Source: Rhodococcus sp. AW25M09 (GTDB lineage Bacteria > Actinomycetota > Actinomycetes > Mycobacteriales > Mycobacteriaceae). From it: a DNA stretch of 47,814 bases. Location of the stretch: the NCBI RefSeq assembly GCF_000333955.1, contig NZ_CAPS01000002.1, positions 1-47,814 of the forward strand, given 5' to 3'. The number at the start of each line of letters is the position of its first letter. Within the stretch, counting starts at the first letter, position 1. A program made the translations under genes and the position numbers. The notes beneath the pieces were generated by a model. The model searched no databases. It saw nothing but the letters and a program-made list of their open reading frames with translations, and had not been told where the DNA came from. This document shows, piece after piece, positions 1 to 9,185 of the stretch.

Positions 1-1
1 T

Positions 2-50
2 TGACGGCGCTCGCTGAAATTCCCTAGTTTCGCTCATCGAAATTCCCTAC
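2..50. repeat. IS21 left terminal repeats
   Basis: The outer inverted repeat TGACGGCGCTC is followed by two copies of GAAATTCCCTA, starting at 16 and 39. The spacing of about 23 bp between copies is the multiple-repeat arrangement that IS21 transposases bind. Confidence 0.85.
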
Positions 51-137
51 CCGTGTGGCACCGCCAACGAGGGCGGGTCTCCCACGAAGCTGATGGTCTC
101 TGACCACGCACCAGCTATCGAAGGAGACCCGCTCCTC

Positions 138-1529
138 ATGCTTACACAGGAGGAAGATGTGGAAATACAGGCCCTGAAGAAACGCGGGTGGAGCACCGCG
201 GCGATCGCCCGACACACCGGCCGAGACCCGAAAACGATCCGGTCGTATCTGAACGGCACCACCACCCCCGGACTGCGCAAACGCAACATCGCGGACCCGT
301 TCGAGATGTTCCTCGCCTACGTCACCGCACGTCTGCTCGACGACCCCCACTTGTGGGTGCGCACGCTCTGCGACGAACTCGAAGACCTCGGCTACGCGAT
401 GTCGTACCAAACGCTCTCCCGCAAGATCCGCGAGTTGGGATTACGGCCGATCTGCCACGCCTGCCTGACCGCCACCGAAAGACCCAACGCCGTCATCGAG
501 CATCCGCCGGGTGAAGAGACACAATGGGATTGGGTCGATCTGCCCAACCCACCTGCCTCGTGGGGATGGGGATCGATGGCACATCTGTTCGTCGGAACCC
601 TGGCGTGCTCGGGGAAATGGCGCGGAATCCTCGCACCGAATATGACCCAACCACGTGTCGTTGACGGACTCGACCGGATCTGCCGGGGCCTCGGAGGCGT
701 CAGCCGAGTATGGCGGTTCGATCGAATGGCGACGGTCTGCCATCCGGAGTCGGGCCGGGTCACTGCCAGCTTCGCCGGCGTCGCCAAACATTACGGAGTG
801 TCCGTCGCGATCTGCCCACCTCGACGCGGGAACCGCAAAGGTGCAGTGGAGAAATCCAATCACACTGCAGCACAACGCTGGTGGAGAACCCTTGTTGATG
901 ACCTGACCGTCGAGCAAGCCCAGGCCAGCCTCGATCGGTTCTGCAGTCTGCGCGGCGACACCAGGCTACGGCCGACGAAAGACGGCAAGGCATCGGTGGC
1001 GACGATCGCCACCGCCGAAGGGCTGCACCCGATGCCGGCAGCCGCGTATCCGGCGATGGTGACTACCGAACGCGTCGTATCTCGCCAAGCGTTGGTCTCC
1101 TATCGAGGCAACCGCTACTCGGTTCCACCCGAGCTCGCTTCGGCCGCGGTGACCGTCACTCAGGTCCTCGGGACCGATGTCATCGACATCGTCACTACCT
1201 CGAACATCACTATCGCCCGCCATCGTTTGGCTGCCGACGGCACCGGTGCGATGGTGCGCGATCACGGCCACATCTACGCCCTCGAACAGGTAGCGATGGC
1301 CGGTGCGAACACCGGCCGACCGCACCGCCGCAAAGAACGGATTCCACCCGGCTCAGATGCAATCACTGCAGCGAACACACTCCGAACCGTCACCGGCACA
1401 ACACCTCTCGAATCCGGAGGCACTCCCGTAAACGTCAGTACTGCAACAGAACCCGGCACCGAAGGTGCGGTCGTCTACGACCTGTCGATCTACGAACGTG
1501 CTGCACACGGAAGGAACACCCTGTCATGA
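138..1529 (+). CDS. istA: IS21 transposase IstA
   Basis: This is the DDE-type transposase that cuts and joins the IS21 ends. An N-terminal helix-turn-helix (AIARHTGRDPKTIRSYL, about residues 20-40) is followed by the integrase-like catalytic core. Its acidic residues are seen in QWDWVDL (about 132), WRFDRMATV (about 195) and GAVEKSN (about 240). The C-terminal domain includes YRGNRYSVPP. The ATG at 138 is preferred because AAGGAG lies at 120-125; an in-frame ATG at 93 is possible but would overlap the terminal region more closely. The last four bases overlap istB, the usual translational coupling in this family. The length, about 463 residues, is normal, and no frameshift is seen. Confidence 0.93.
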   Translation: MLTQEEDVEIQALKKRGWSTAAIARHTGRDPKTIRSYLNGTTTPGLRKRNIADPFEMFLAYVTARLLDDPHLWVRTLCDELEDLGYAMSYQTLSRKIRELGLRPICHACLTATERPNAVIEHPPGEETQWDWVDLPNPPASWGWGSMAHLFVGTLACSGKWRGILAPNMTQPRVVDGLDRICRGLGGVSRVWRFDRMATVCHPESGRVTASFAGVAKHYGVSVAICPPRRGNRKGAVEKSNHTAAQRWWRTLVDDLTVEQAQASLDRFCSLRGDTRLRPTKDGKASVATIATAEGLHPMPAAAYPAMVTTERVVSRQALVSYRGNRYSVPPELASAAVTVTQVLGTDVIDIVTTSNITIARHRLAADGTGAMVRDHGHIYALEQVAMAGANTGRPHRRKERIPPGSDAITAANTLRTVTGTTPLESGGTPVNVSTATEPGTEGAVVYDLSIYERAAHGRNTLS

Positions 1530-2368
1530 CCGACAAGAAAACCGTCGACCGGATGCCGGCACCGAATACCGCCGAAGCTGCGAGTCTCTACCAACGCCTC
1601 CGCGGTCATCTTGCAGTCCTCAAACTCCACGATGCAGCCGAAGCATTGCCGTCGGTCCTCGACCAAGCCGCGGCCGAGGAACTGTCCATGACCGCTGCGC
1701 TGGACCGGTTGCTCTCCATCGAGGTCGAGGCCACCGAAGCGCGTCGGTTGACCGGCAGATTGCGGTTCGCGTGCTTGCCGACACCGGCCTCGCTCGAGGA
1801 CTTCGACTACGACGCCGCAGCTGGCGTCGATCGCAAGCTCATCGAGGAACTCGCGACTTGCCGATACCTCGAAACAGCGACGAATGTGCTTCTCATCGGC
1901 CCTCCCGGGGTCGGCAAGACGCATCTGTCGGTCGGGTTGGCAAGGGCGGCAGCTCATGCCGGGTATCGAACATATTTCACCACCGCAGCCGACCTCGCTG
2001 CCCGCTGCCACCGGGCAGCGCTGGAAGGAAGGTGGGCGACGACGATGCGGTTCTATGCCGGGCCGACACTGCTGGTGGTCGACGAGCTCGGCTATCTCCC
2101 GTTGCCGGGTGAGGCGGCATCAGCGTTGTTTCAGGTTGTCTCGCAACGCTATATGAAGACTTCGATCGTGATGACCACCAACCGTGGCGTCGGCTCGTGG
2201 GGTGAAGTTCTCGGCGACAACACCGTCGCCGCGGCAATGCTCGACCGACTCCTACACCGCTCCGTCGTACTCAACCTCGACGGTGATTCCTACCGCCTGC
2301 GAGACCACAACGCCCGATCGGAGAACCTCCGCAAAGCCACCACCGGAACCCGCCGACCACTACAGTGA
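1526..2368 (+). CDS. istB: IS21 helper ATPase IstB
   Basis: This AAA+ ATPase helps IstA assemble at the target and stimulates transposition. The Walker A motif GPPGVGKTH is near residue 126 and the Walker B VVDELGYLPL near 188. A sensor-like MTTNRG and the typical C-terminal HRSVVLNLDGDSYRLRDH follow. At 280 residues it is slightly longer than common IstB proteins. Its ATG overlaps the istA stop codon by four bases. Confidence 0.94.
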   Translation: MTDKKTVDRMPAPNTAEAASLYQRLRGHLAVLKLHDAAEALPSVLDQAAAEELSMTAALDRLLSIEVEATEARRLTGRLRFACLPTPASLEDFDYDAAAGVDRKLIEELATCRYLETATNVLLIGPPGVGKTHLSVGLARAAAHAGYRTYFTTAADLAARCHRAALEGRWATTMRFYAGPTLLVVDELGYLPLPGEAASALFQVVSQRYMKTSIVMTTNRGVGSWGEVLGDNTVAAAMLDRLLHRSVVLNLDGDSYRLRDHNARSENLRKATTGTRRPLQ

Positions 2369-2380
2369 AGACCGCTCACA

Positions 2381-2430
2381 GGTAGGGAATTTCACTGAGC
2401 ACGATCGGGGAATTTCGATGAGCGCCGTCA
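2381..2430. repeat. IS21 right terminal repeats
   Basis: Two inverted copies of the GAAATTCCC motif (2385-2393 and about 2408-2416) precede the outer end AGCGCCGTCA, which finishes at 2430. The outermost bases mirror the left end. The chromosomal hsdS frame resumes at 2431. Confidence 0.85.
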
Positions 2431-3267
2431 GCGCTTCCTAGCATGACGAGCTCGACCCTCGGGCGGCTACAAGTACCCATCCTGGCACTACAAACTCAGC
2501 GCGAGATCGCAGCATATCTTGATTACGAGACCGGAAAAATAGACAGGATGATTGCCAGCCTCGACCAACTGACGCGGCAATTGCGGCATCGCCTTTCACA
2601 GGTGGCCACGCACCTCGTGTTCGGGCTCAAGCGCCATGAGGGTCGTCAGAGCCTCCATACGCAGTCCGTGCTGGACGGTATCCCGGATCGCTGGCGGCGC
2701 ACCAAGTTCGGCTACGACTTCGCTGAGAGCATGGAACGCAACGGCGGGGACCCGCCCGGGCCCCTCCTCTCGATCTCCGAGTACAGGGGTGTCGAGTTAA
2801 ACACTCGTACCGAAGGTCAACAAGCTTCGCTCGACGTCTCGAAATACAGGGTAGTGCGGCCGGGGCAGCTCGCAGCTAACATGATGTGGCTCAACCACGG
2901 CGGGCTCGGGGTGTCGTCTCTTACCGGGTACATCAGCCCCGACTACAAGGCGTTCTGGATCTCAGACCGGTTCGAGTCGCGCTACGTTCACCACCTATTC
3001 CGGAGTTCACGCTACATCGACTACTTCGCCGCCATCGCAAACGGCGTGCGTCCTAACGCTCAGAGGGTGACAAAGACCGTGCTGGACGCAACACCGGTGC
3101 CGCTCCCACCTCTTCACGAGCAGGTTCAGATCGCAAACCGGCTCGACAAAGCCACCACGCACGTCGACGCCATGCTGACGAAAGTCGCCGACCTCAAGGC
3201 CTTGCTCCTGGAACGGCGCTCGGCGCTCATCACCGATGTTGTCACCGGTGGGAAAGAGGTCGCGTGA
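2431..3267 (+). pseudogene. hsdS: HsdS specificity subunit, 3' half left by IS21 insertion
   Basis: HsdS chooses the DNA target of a type I restriction-modification complex and normally has two target recognition domains (TRDs) separated by conserved helices. Here the readable part starts in the central conserved region (LGRLQVPIL, QTQREIAAYLDYETGKIDRM) and continues through a second TRD and the distal repeat (VPLPPLHEQVQIANRLD). The first TRD is missing because the IS21 element ends at 2430. An in-frame ATG at 2443 could express a 274-residue half-subunit, although no good ribosome site precedes it. The stop codon overlaps the start of hsdR. The first half of the gene and hsdM presumably lie to the left of the window. 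Confidence 0.85.
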
Positions 3268-6200
3268 TGGGCGATGCACAGCTCATGGAGTCGGAGTTCG
3301 AGCTCAACCTCTGCGCAGAGCTATCGGAGCGCGGGTGGTTGTACGAAAACGAGGGCAAGACCACCGGTTGGGACATCGGCCTGGCGATGGTCCCCGCTGA
3401 CGTACTGCACTGGCTCGCAACCCATCATGCCGACGAGTATGAGAAGGCCATACCCGCGGACCTTGTAAGCGAACAGAAGACCGCAGCCCAGCGAAAGCTG
3501 TTGCAGCACATAGTTAAAGAGCTTGCCAAGCAGACGAAGATGGACTCTACCACTGGTCATCCTGTCGGCGGTCTGCTCGGCGTACTGCGCAAGGGCTTCA
3601 ACTATGCCCAGGTCGGTCGCCCAGCAGCGAAGTTCGGACCGATGATGGAGTTCCCGCCTGCGAACCCCAACCTCACCGAGGTGGTAGAGGCCGCCGACTC
3701 GGTGCGGCTGCGCATCTTGAGGCAGGTGCGTTTTGACACGGCGACCAACGAGACGATCGACGTGGTCCTCACGGTCAACGGTCTTCCCGTCGTGACGATG
3801 GAGCTAAAGACCGACAACACGCAGTCGGTCAACCACGCGATCCGCCAGTACAAGGAGGACCGCCGGCCCGGAAGAAACCGGGCACTTCTCGCGCCTGGTC
3901 GCGCCTTGGTGCACTTCGCCGTGTCGAACGACCTTGTGTACATGACCACGAAGCTGGAAGGCGAGGACACCGTGTTCTTGCCCTTCAATCAGGGCAACGA
4001 AGGTCACGAAGGCAATCCTCCGTCGGGTACCGGCTCGTCGACCAACTACCTATGGCGGGAGATCCTCGCCCGCGCGACCTTCATGCGCGTCCTCAAGGAT
4101 TTCGCGTTGTTCGAGCCGAGCAAGTCTGGCAAGAAGGACGGGCGGCTGGTGTTCCCGCGCTTCCACCAGCTCCGCGCGGTCGAGCGTGTCGTTGGTGACA
4201 TCGCGGTGAACGGTACGGGCGGGCGCTATCTGATCTGGCACTCGGCTGGCTCTGGAAAGACGAAGACGATCGCGTGGCTTTGTCACCGGCTGATTCGGCA
4301 CATGACCGAAGACTCAAAATCGACTTTCGACTCAGTCATCGTCGTCACTGACCGCAACGTGCTCGATGAGAACATCCGCCACGACATGAACCTGGTCCAG
4401 TCTAGTAAGGGCTTGGTCGTCAGCGTTGGAGAACAGTCCGGGGCGAAGTCGCCCCAGCTGAAGAGGGCACTCGTCGAGGGCGACCACATCATTACCTGCA
4501 CCCTGCAGACCTTTCCCGAAGTCATGAAGCTGATCGAGGACACGAATGAGCTGCGCGGCCGGCGGTGGGCGGTGGTTGCCGACGAGGCGCACTCCTCTCA
4601 GTCGGGTTCCGCAGCGAAGAAGCTCAAGGAATTGCTGGTCGACGTCGAGCTCGGCTCAGACCACGAAGACATCAGCGCTGACGACCTGCTGCTGGCCAAG
4701 GACTCGGCCATAGCCGCATCCAGCAACATCACGTTTGTGGCTCTCACCGCCACCCCGAAAGCAAAGACGCTGCGACTTTTCGGCACCGAGCGTGACGGCC
4801 GATGGGAGGCCTTCGACACGTACACGATGGCGCAGGCGATCGAGGAGGGCTTCATCCTCGACGTGCTCACCAACTACTCGACCTATGACATGTTCCTGCG
4901 GGTGAGGAACACACTCGAAGGGGAAAACGAGATTCGGGTCATCACCGGGCAGGCGGTCACCAATATTGTCCGGTTCGCGCGGCTGCACCCGACGGCGATA
5001 GCGCAAAAAGTGCGTGTTGTAATCGAGCACTTCCGACGGAATGTAATGGACGTGCTCGGCGGTGAGGCAAGAGCAATGGTTGTAACTAGCTCCCGCATGG
5101 AGGCGCTGAGTTGGTCGAAAAAAATGAACTCTTACCTTGCAGAGCAGGGCTTCACCGACATGAAGACCTTGGTCGCCTTCTCTGGTTCGATCGTCGATGA
5201 AGATACCCGCGAGTCCGTCACTGAGGTCTCGCTCAACAATCGCAGCGACGTCGCCCGTGCGTTCCGCGAGGAAGACGATAGCCGGGTGCTGATCGTTGCC
5301 AACAAATTCCAGACGGGGTTCGACGAGCCGCGGCTCATGGCAATGTACGTCGACAAGAAGCTCACCGGTGTCGCCACTGTCCAGACGCTCTCAAGACTCA
5401 ACCGCACCTACCCAGGCAAGACCGCCCCGATGGTTGTTGACTTCCGGAACTCGCCAGCCAGCATCCAGAAGGACTTCAGGCTCTACTACTCCGATGCCTA
5501 CGTCGAGGGAGATGTAGACCCCAACGCGCTGTACACGCTCGGAGAGCGCCTGGACACCGCTGACATGTACACGCCTGACGAGATGGGTGCCGTCGCCGAC
5601 GCCTTCCTCGCCGACTCGGGTGGAGAGACAATCGCCAAGGTCCTCGCCCCGATAAAGAACCGCTGGAACGGTCAGATGCGACAGGCCGTGCTGAGCAAGG
5701 ACAAAGCAAAGCGAGAGGAACTTGAGCAATTCCGTGCTGACGTGATCAGTTACCGAAACGCCTGGCAGTTCCTCAGCCAGATCGTCGACTACGAAGACTT
5801 GGATCTGGCAAGACGTGCAATCCTCGCGACATTGCTCGCCCGCAATCTTCACTCTGACGGCGAGGACTACGACGACAGCTATTTGGAGGGCGTTCAGCTC
5901 TCGGGCGTGAAACTCGTACCAGCCGCTATCGGTGAGGACCACTCGCTGCGCGAAGGCAGCAGTGAAGGAATCAAGCTGCCCACCTTTGATGCGGAGCAAA
6001 ACAATGGCGGGGCGACACCGCAGCGGGGCCCGCTCGACGAGGCCATCGACAAGGTGAACGAAATGTTCCAGGCCAAGGGTGTCGACGTGAGCCCGGAGAG
6101 TGTGTCTGGGTTCATCACGACCTTTTGGGGGTTCCTCGACGCGAACGAAGAAGCCGTGGCGATGGCGAAGAACAACACGGTCTCGCAGCTCAAAGCTTCT

Positions 6201-6743
6201 GAGGGATTCAGCGGTGCTGTGGGTCTGGCGGTGCTAAAAACGGTCAGCGAGGCGCAAGAGATTCAGTCGTACATGACTGATCCGGCCTTTCTCCAGGCAA
6301 TCACCGACATTGCCGCAAACGCCATCCACACGCAGTACCGCAGACCTCCACGCGTGCCAAGAGACCCCGTCCAGTCCGAGGATGCGCGAGCGGCCCATTT
6401 GGCTCTTGGCGCGCTGGCCTTCCTTGAGGAGGGCTGGGTCGACGGTGATGCCGGGGAGATTATCTCCAGAGAGGTGATCAGTCGAAGTAGCCAAGTCATA
6501 GACGTGATGGCGGACCTCGGCAACGTCCCGGGATCGGTTTTCCCAACCGAGCAGGGCGGTGTGCGTTTTTACTGGCCGCACGCCGGAAATCAACTGACGA
6601 TCGAGGTCGAGCCCTCGGGCGCGCTGTACATCCATACCGCCGACGTGGCAGCGGGAACGTTCCAGGACGAGACGGTGCCCAAGGACGCTGACCTTGGAGA
6701 GCGACTTTCAACGTGGTTGGTCCAGGAGGGTAACCATGAGTGA
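3267..6743 (+). CDS. hsdR: Type I restriction enzyme R subunit (HsdR)
   Basis: HsdR is the motor and nuclease subunit that translocates and cuts unmodified DNA. The N-terminal PD-(D/E)xK nuclease is seen around residues 160-200, with TIDVVLTVNG and then the catalytic MELKTDN. Superfamily 2 motor motifs follow: Walker A HSAGSGKTKT (about 325), DEAH in VVADEAHSSQSG (about 437), LTATPKAK (about 495) and a motif VI-like region (QTLSRLNRTYPGK). The length of about 1,158 residues is usual for the family. The start overlaps the hsdS stop in a TGATG arrangement; a GTG one codon earlier is also possible. With hsdS interrupted upstream, the complete restriction complex may not form, although the R gene itself is open throughout. 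Confidence 0.95.
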   Translation: MGDAQLMESEFELNLCAELSERGWLYENEGKTTGWDIGLAMVPADVLHWLATHHADEYEKAIPADLVSEQKTAAQRKLLQHIVKELAKQTKMDSTTGHPVGGLLGVLRKGFNYAQVGRPAAKFGPMMEFPPANPNLTEVVEAADSVRLRILRQVRFDTATNETIDVVLTVNGLPVVTMELKTDNTQSVNHAIRQYKEDRRPGRNRALLAPGRALVHFAVSNDLVYMTTKLEGEDTVFLPFNQGNEGHEGNPPSGTGSSTNYLWREILARATFMRVLKDFALFEPSKSGKKDGRLVFPRFHQLRAVERVVGDIAVNGTGGRYLIWHSAGSGKTKTIAWLCHRLIRHMTEDSKSTFDSVIVVTDRNVLDENIRHDMNLVQSSKGLVVSVGEQSGAKSPQLKRALVEGDHIITCTLQTFPEVMKLIEDTNELRGRRWAVVADEAHSSQSGSAAKKLKELLVDVELGSDHEDISADDLLLAKDSAIAASSNITFVALTATPKAKTLRLFGTERDGRWEAFDTYTMAQAIEEGFILDVLTNYSTYDMFLRVRNTLEGENEIRVITGQAVTNIVRFARLHPTAIAQKVRVVIEHFRRNVMDVLGGEARAMVVTSSRMEALSWSKKMNSYLAEQGFTDMKTLVAFSGSIVDEDTRESVTEVSLNNRSDVARAFREEDDSRVLIVANKFQTGFDEPRLMAMYVDKKLTGVATVQTLSRLNRTYPGKTAPMVVDFRNSPASIQKDFRLYYSDAYVEGDVDPNALYTLGERLDTADMYTPDEMGAVADAFLADSGGETIAKVLAPIKNRWNGQMRQAVLSKDKAKREELEQFRADVISYRNAWQFLSQIVDYEDLDLARRAILATLLARNLHSDGEDYDDSYLEGVQLSGVKLVPAAIGEDHSLREGSSEGIKLPTFDAEQNNGGATPQRGPLDEAIDKVNEMFQAKGVDVSPESVSGFITTFWGFLDANEEAVAMAKNNTVSQLKASEGFSGAVGLAVLKTVSEAQEIQSYMTDPAFLQAITDIAANAIHTQYRRPPRVPRDPVQSEDARAAHLALGALAFLEEGWVDGDAGEIISREVISRSSQVIDVMADLGNVPGSVFPTEQGGVRFYWPHAGNQLTIEVEPSGALYIHTADVAAGTFQDETVPKDADLGERLSTWLVQEGNHE

Positions 6744-7254
6744 CGACGCAACAGCGCCGAAACGTGTGCGGATGGACGTCGGTGACATCGAACTCCTGCG
6801 CACTGTCAATAGCTCCTGGGTCAATGCCGCCGGTATCGTCGATCCGGCGGCGTTCGACCTCAGCACGGCCGACAGGACGGACCTCAATCGTCTGTCCATC
6901 GCGCGCGGTGACGCAATAACCCCCGAGCAGGCGTACGCGGATCGAGCAGCCGTCATTCAGGCTCGGTTCAAAGCGAAGGGGAAAAGCCACAAGCCTCCAG
7001 CCGGTGTTTTGGCGGTGACCGTGGACGAGGTCGAGTCTGCAGAGGTCAAGTCATCGGAGGGAAGCCGAACGCCGCTTACGGTATGGGACGACTCGATGAA
7101 CCGCAATCGCTCCAACTACCACGGGCACATCGACTTCAACGAGGTTCCAGCCGACAACAGAGGTCTGTGTCTGCTGGTTGCCAAGACTATGGTCGCGCAG
7201 GCGCAGGACAGAGGCTGGAAGTTCCGCCCCGTGGAGCCCGTGGAACAGCGATGA
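6736..7254 (+). CDS. Unknown 172-residue protein in hsd operon
   Basis: The start at 6736 follows a strong ribosome site (AGGAGGG, 6723-6729) that lies inside the end of hsdR, so the gene is translationally linked to it. The protein is mixed and charged with no signal peptide or membrane segment. Its C-terminal half contains WDDSMNRNRSNYHGHIDF and GLCLLVAKTMVAQAQDRGW. I do not recognise the family. Its place between hsdR and an XRE regulator suggests a role connected with the restriction system, for instance a regulator or accessory protein, but that is inference from position only. Confidence 0.75.
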   Translation: MSDDATAPKRVRMDVGDIELLRTVNSSWVNAAGIVDPAAFDLSTADRTDLNRLSIARGDAITPEQAYADRAAVIQARFKAKGKSHKPPAGVLAVTVDEVESAEVKSSEGSRTPLTVWDDSMNRNRSNYHGHIDFNEVPADNRGLCLLVAKTMVAQAQDRGWKFRPVEPVEQR

Positions 7255-7463
7255 CCGAGCCCGTGAGTCTCGCGTCCGTAGGTGACGCCGTGCGGACCGC
7301 CCGACGTGAGCGAGGCTGGTCGCAGACGAAACTAGGCGAGGAGGCCGGGGTGTCTCGGCCGACAATTGCTCGCATCGAACGCGGCGACGACGCATCGGTC
7401 GGTACCCTCGCGAAGGTGACTGCGGCGGTTGGGCTGGCGATCAAGATCGAGGCGACGCAGTAG
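7251..7463 (+). CDS. Small XRE-family transcriptional regulator
   Basis: This 70-residue protein is almost entirely one helix-turn-helix of the XRE/Cro type: VRTARRERGWSQTKLGEE, then AGVSRPTIARIERGD and TLAKVTAAVGL. The ATG overlaps the previous stop codon in an ATGA arrangement, so it closes the hsdR operon. It resembles the controller or HipB-type proteins that regulate restriction and toxin-antitoxin loci. A role in controlling the hsd genes is likely but not shown. About 120 bases without a clear terminator follow before the convergent DUF3644 gene. Confidence 0.85.
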   Translation: MTEPVSLASVGDAVRTARRERGWSQTKLGEEAGVSRPTIARIERGDDASVGTLAKVTAAVGLAIKIEATQ

Positions 7464-7584
7464 GGCCGTCATCCCGCTGCCCATCGGCATGCCCGCGTAA
7501 CCGGGAAACGCTCACATGGTTCTGGTCGACGCCGCGACAGGGGTGTGTCCGTGTCGGAACAAGCTCGTTCTTGCCGCTGACGCC

Positions 7585-8616
7585 TTATGCGCTATTCGAC
7601 CGTGATTGTTCGGCCCGCGCCCGCATCTTCTTCTGGTACCCGCGGTACTCATCTCGTAACCTGTCAAAACGCTGGTCAGTGATTGAGGAGATGTGGGAAA
7701 CTGCCGCTCCAGACCAGACATGGGTGGTCGCGTTGCTGTGTTTCCAAGCATATTTCTGGTTATCGCGCAGCGACTCTTTCCAACAGATTGTCTGAAGATC
7801 GTAGCTATTCAACTTCCGCCCCGAACGCTTCTTGTTCACGCGCTCTATTAGCTCCGTGGCGCTGTAAGGATGAGTCAGGTTTGGATCGGTCTTCTGGATG
7901 GCGACTTGCCCGTCTGCCGTCGACGACACTGCGACAACGAGGTCAGCGCTCGTCATCTTCTTCTGAGATTGCAGGTGAATGTCATAGACGACCGCCAGCC
8001 GACCCATATCGGCCCCTTTTGCCTCGGCGTTGTCCATCAAGTTACGCAGCTCTTTGATGAACTCCTCGACCTCGGCGACCATCGTCGAACTTTTATCGGC
8101 TCTCATGAATTGAACCGCGTCGGCGGGGGCGGTCGCACCAAGCGGCAGCAGTTGCCAGGTCATCGAATCGGCGAGATCTTTTTTGAACTTGGCCAACACG
8201 AAGTCACGGTAATTGAGCACGTTCTGCTGCAGGAACGGGTGGATCACCGCTCCGAGCCCCTGAGCGTTGTACAGGTGGATCGCACGATCTCGGTATTCTG
8301 TAAGGGCTTTGATGTTCACGGTCGTCGCAACACCGTCTACCTCTTCCGGCCAAAGGTTGCCCGCGTTGACGCGGCCCAGCGCATCGTCGATCGACACCGA
8401 CAAATACCGCTGACCGAGCTTTTTCGGGTAGAAGATCGACTGCCTTTGCTGTCGCAGTACAGCTTTGAGGGCAAGCTCCCATGCATTTACCACCAGCATG
8501 ACAGTGACCTCGTCACGATAGGTCATCTGCGGCTTGTTGTAGACCTCGACTGCCGCGAGCATGGCGGCAAGCGAGTTATCGATCAGGCGTTTGATTGACA
8601 CATACGGCGCGCTCAC
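7585..8616 (-). CDS. DUF3644 family protein
   Basis: The N-terminus (KRLIDNSLAAMLAAVEVYNK, then VMLVVNAWELALKAVL) matches the DUF3644 pattern of a serine/lysine-rich start, YNKP and NAWELLLKA. The C-terminus has LNSYDLQTICWKESL and NQKYAWKH, typical of the longer members. The function of the family is not established; its members are often found among restriction and other defence genes, which fits this position convergent to hsdR. The GTG start at 8616 follows a GGAGGG ribosome site. The protein has 343 residues, no signal peptide and no membrane segment. Confidence 0.8.
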   Translation of the reverse strand: MSAPYVSIKRLIDNSLAAMLAAVEVYNKPQMTYRDEVTVMLVVNAWELALKAVLRQQRQSIFYPKKLGQRYLSVSIDDALGRVNAGNLWPEEVDGVATTVNIKALTEYRDRAIHLYNAQGLGAVIHPFLQQNVLNYRDFVLAKFKKDLADSMTWQLLPLGATAPADAVQFMRADKSSTMVAEVEEFIKELRNLMDNAEAKGADMGRLAVVYDIHLQSQKKMTSADLVVAVSSTADGQVAIQKTDPNLTHPYSATELIERVNKKRSGRKLNSYDLQTICWKESLRDNQKYAWKHSNATTHVWSGAAVSHISSITDQRFDRLRDEYRGYQKKMRARAEQSRSNSA

Positions 8617-8789
8617 GGCACCCTCCGCTCCATTCGCACCTCAGCGTACTGGTCCGGCTGTCAACAACGACCTGAAGATTGTCGGACGCCACCTGGCCTA
8701 CGCTTCCCATCAACGAGACCCGGCAGAGAGATGCCCAGCAAACCCGCGACCGAGCGCGCAGCAGTGACACATCACCGGAAGCGACCACC

Positions 8790-9146
8790 ATGCCCGACTT
8801 AAACAACCTTGACGGTGAACACGTAGACAATGCCGGCCTCGTTCCACTGGACCAGGCTCCCCGCTTGGTTGTGCAGATGATTGCCCGCTTCGCCAAGGGG
8901 CTATCCGAACCAATCGTTATCGGTGAGAACGGGCGGCCGGTGGCGGCCTTGATCCCGATAGAGGACTTGTTACGGCTGCGCGAGTACGACCAGCAAGCTC
9001 TCGATCCGGAGGACTCGTTCTACTTCGAGCTCGACCGAAGGCTGCATTTAGCAGACACCGAGCAGACGGTGACAGACCTTTCACACCTTCGAAAAGTTTT
9101 TCGGGCCGAGCAGAGATCGGAAATCTCCATGACGGGCAAAACATGA
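8790..9146 (+). CDS. Phd/YefM-like antitoxin, no toxin partner seen
   Basis: The central part, PIVIGENGRPVAALIPIEDL followed by LRLREYDQ, is the prevent-host-death fold with its typical ENGxPVAxLIPxEDL motif. The C-terminal acidic and arginine-rich tail would be the toxin-binding part. The ATG at 8790 gives 118 residues; the ribosome site is weak and the frame is open upstream to 8679. No RelE, Doc or PIN toxin follows: the next 150 bases are non-coding. A decayed second copy of the same gene lies at 13.4 kb on the same strand. The protein may be an orphan antitoxin or a DNA-binding regulator. Confidence 0.75.
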   Translation: MPDLNNLDGEHVDNAGLVPLDQAPRLVVQMIARFAKGLSEPIVIGENGRPVAALIPIEDLLRLREYDQQALDPEDSFYFELDRRLHLADTEQTVTDLSHLRKVFRAEQRSEISMTGKT

Positions 9147-9185
9147 GCGTCATCTGCACGTCGCGGAGCGACGGCGGCTCCGCTT
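8931..9185 (+). repeat. Direct repeat copy A (antitoxin 3' end and flank)
   Basis: This stretch is similar to 13424-13680. Shared runs include GTGGCGGC, TCTACTTCGAGCTCGACC (one mismatch in copy B), CGAGCAGACGGTGACAGACC and, beyond the stop codon, ACGTC-CGGAGCGA. The similarity extends past the coding part, so a DNA segment was duplicated, not just a protein family shared. Confidence 0.8.

Larger units (their letters stand above)
2..2430 (+). mobile_element. IS21-family insertion sequence, complete
   Basis: The element holds istA and istB between terminal inverted repeats. The left end starts TGACGGCGCTC at position 2, and the right end is its complement, finishing at 2430. As is usual for IS21, each end carries a second internal repeat of the motif GAAATTCCC: at 16-24 and 39-47 on the left, and inverted at 2385-2393 and about 2408-2416 on the right. 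Both genes are intact and overlap by 4 bases, so the element may be active. It lies inside an hsdS gene. The target duplication cannot be checked because only one base of left flank is in the window. Confidence 0.93.

Noticed and set aside
3218..3232. CGGCGCTCATC at the end of hsdS, similar to the IS21 end
   Set aside because: It lies in a conserved coding part of hsdS (RRSALITDVVTG) and lacks the outer TGA; coincidence.
7870..8598. Rightward open frame of 242 codons opposite DUF3644
   Set aside because: The leftward frame carries the DUF3644 motifs; the rightward one has none.
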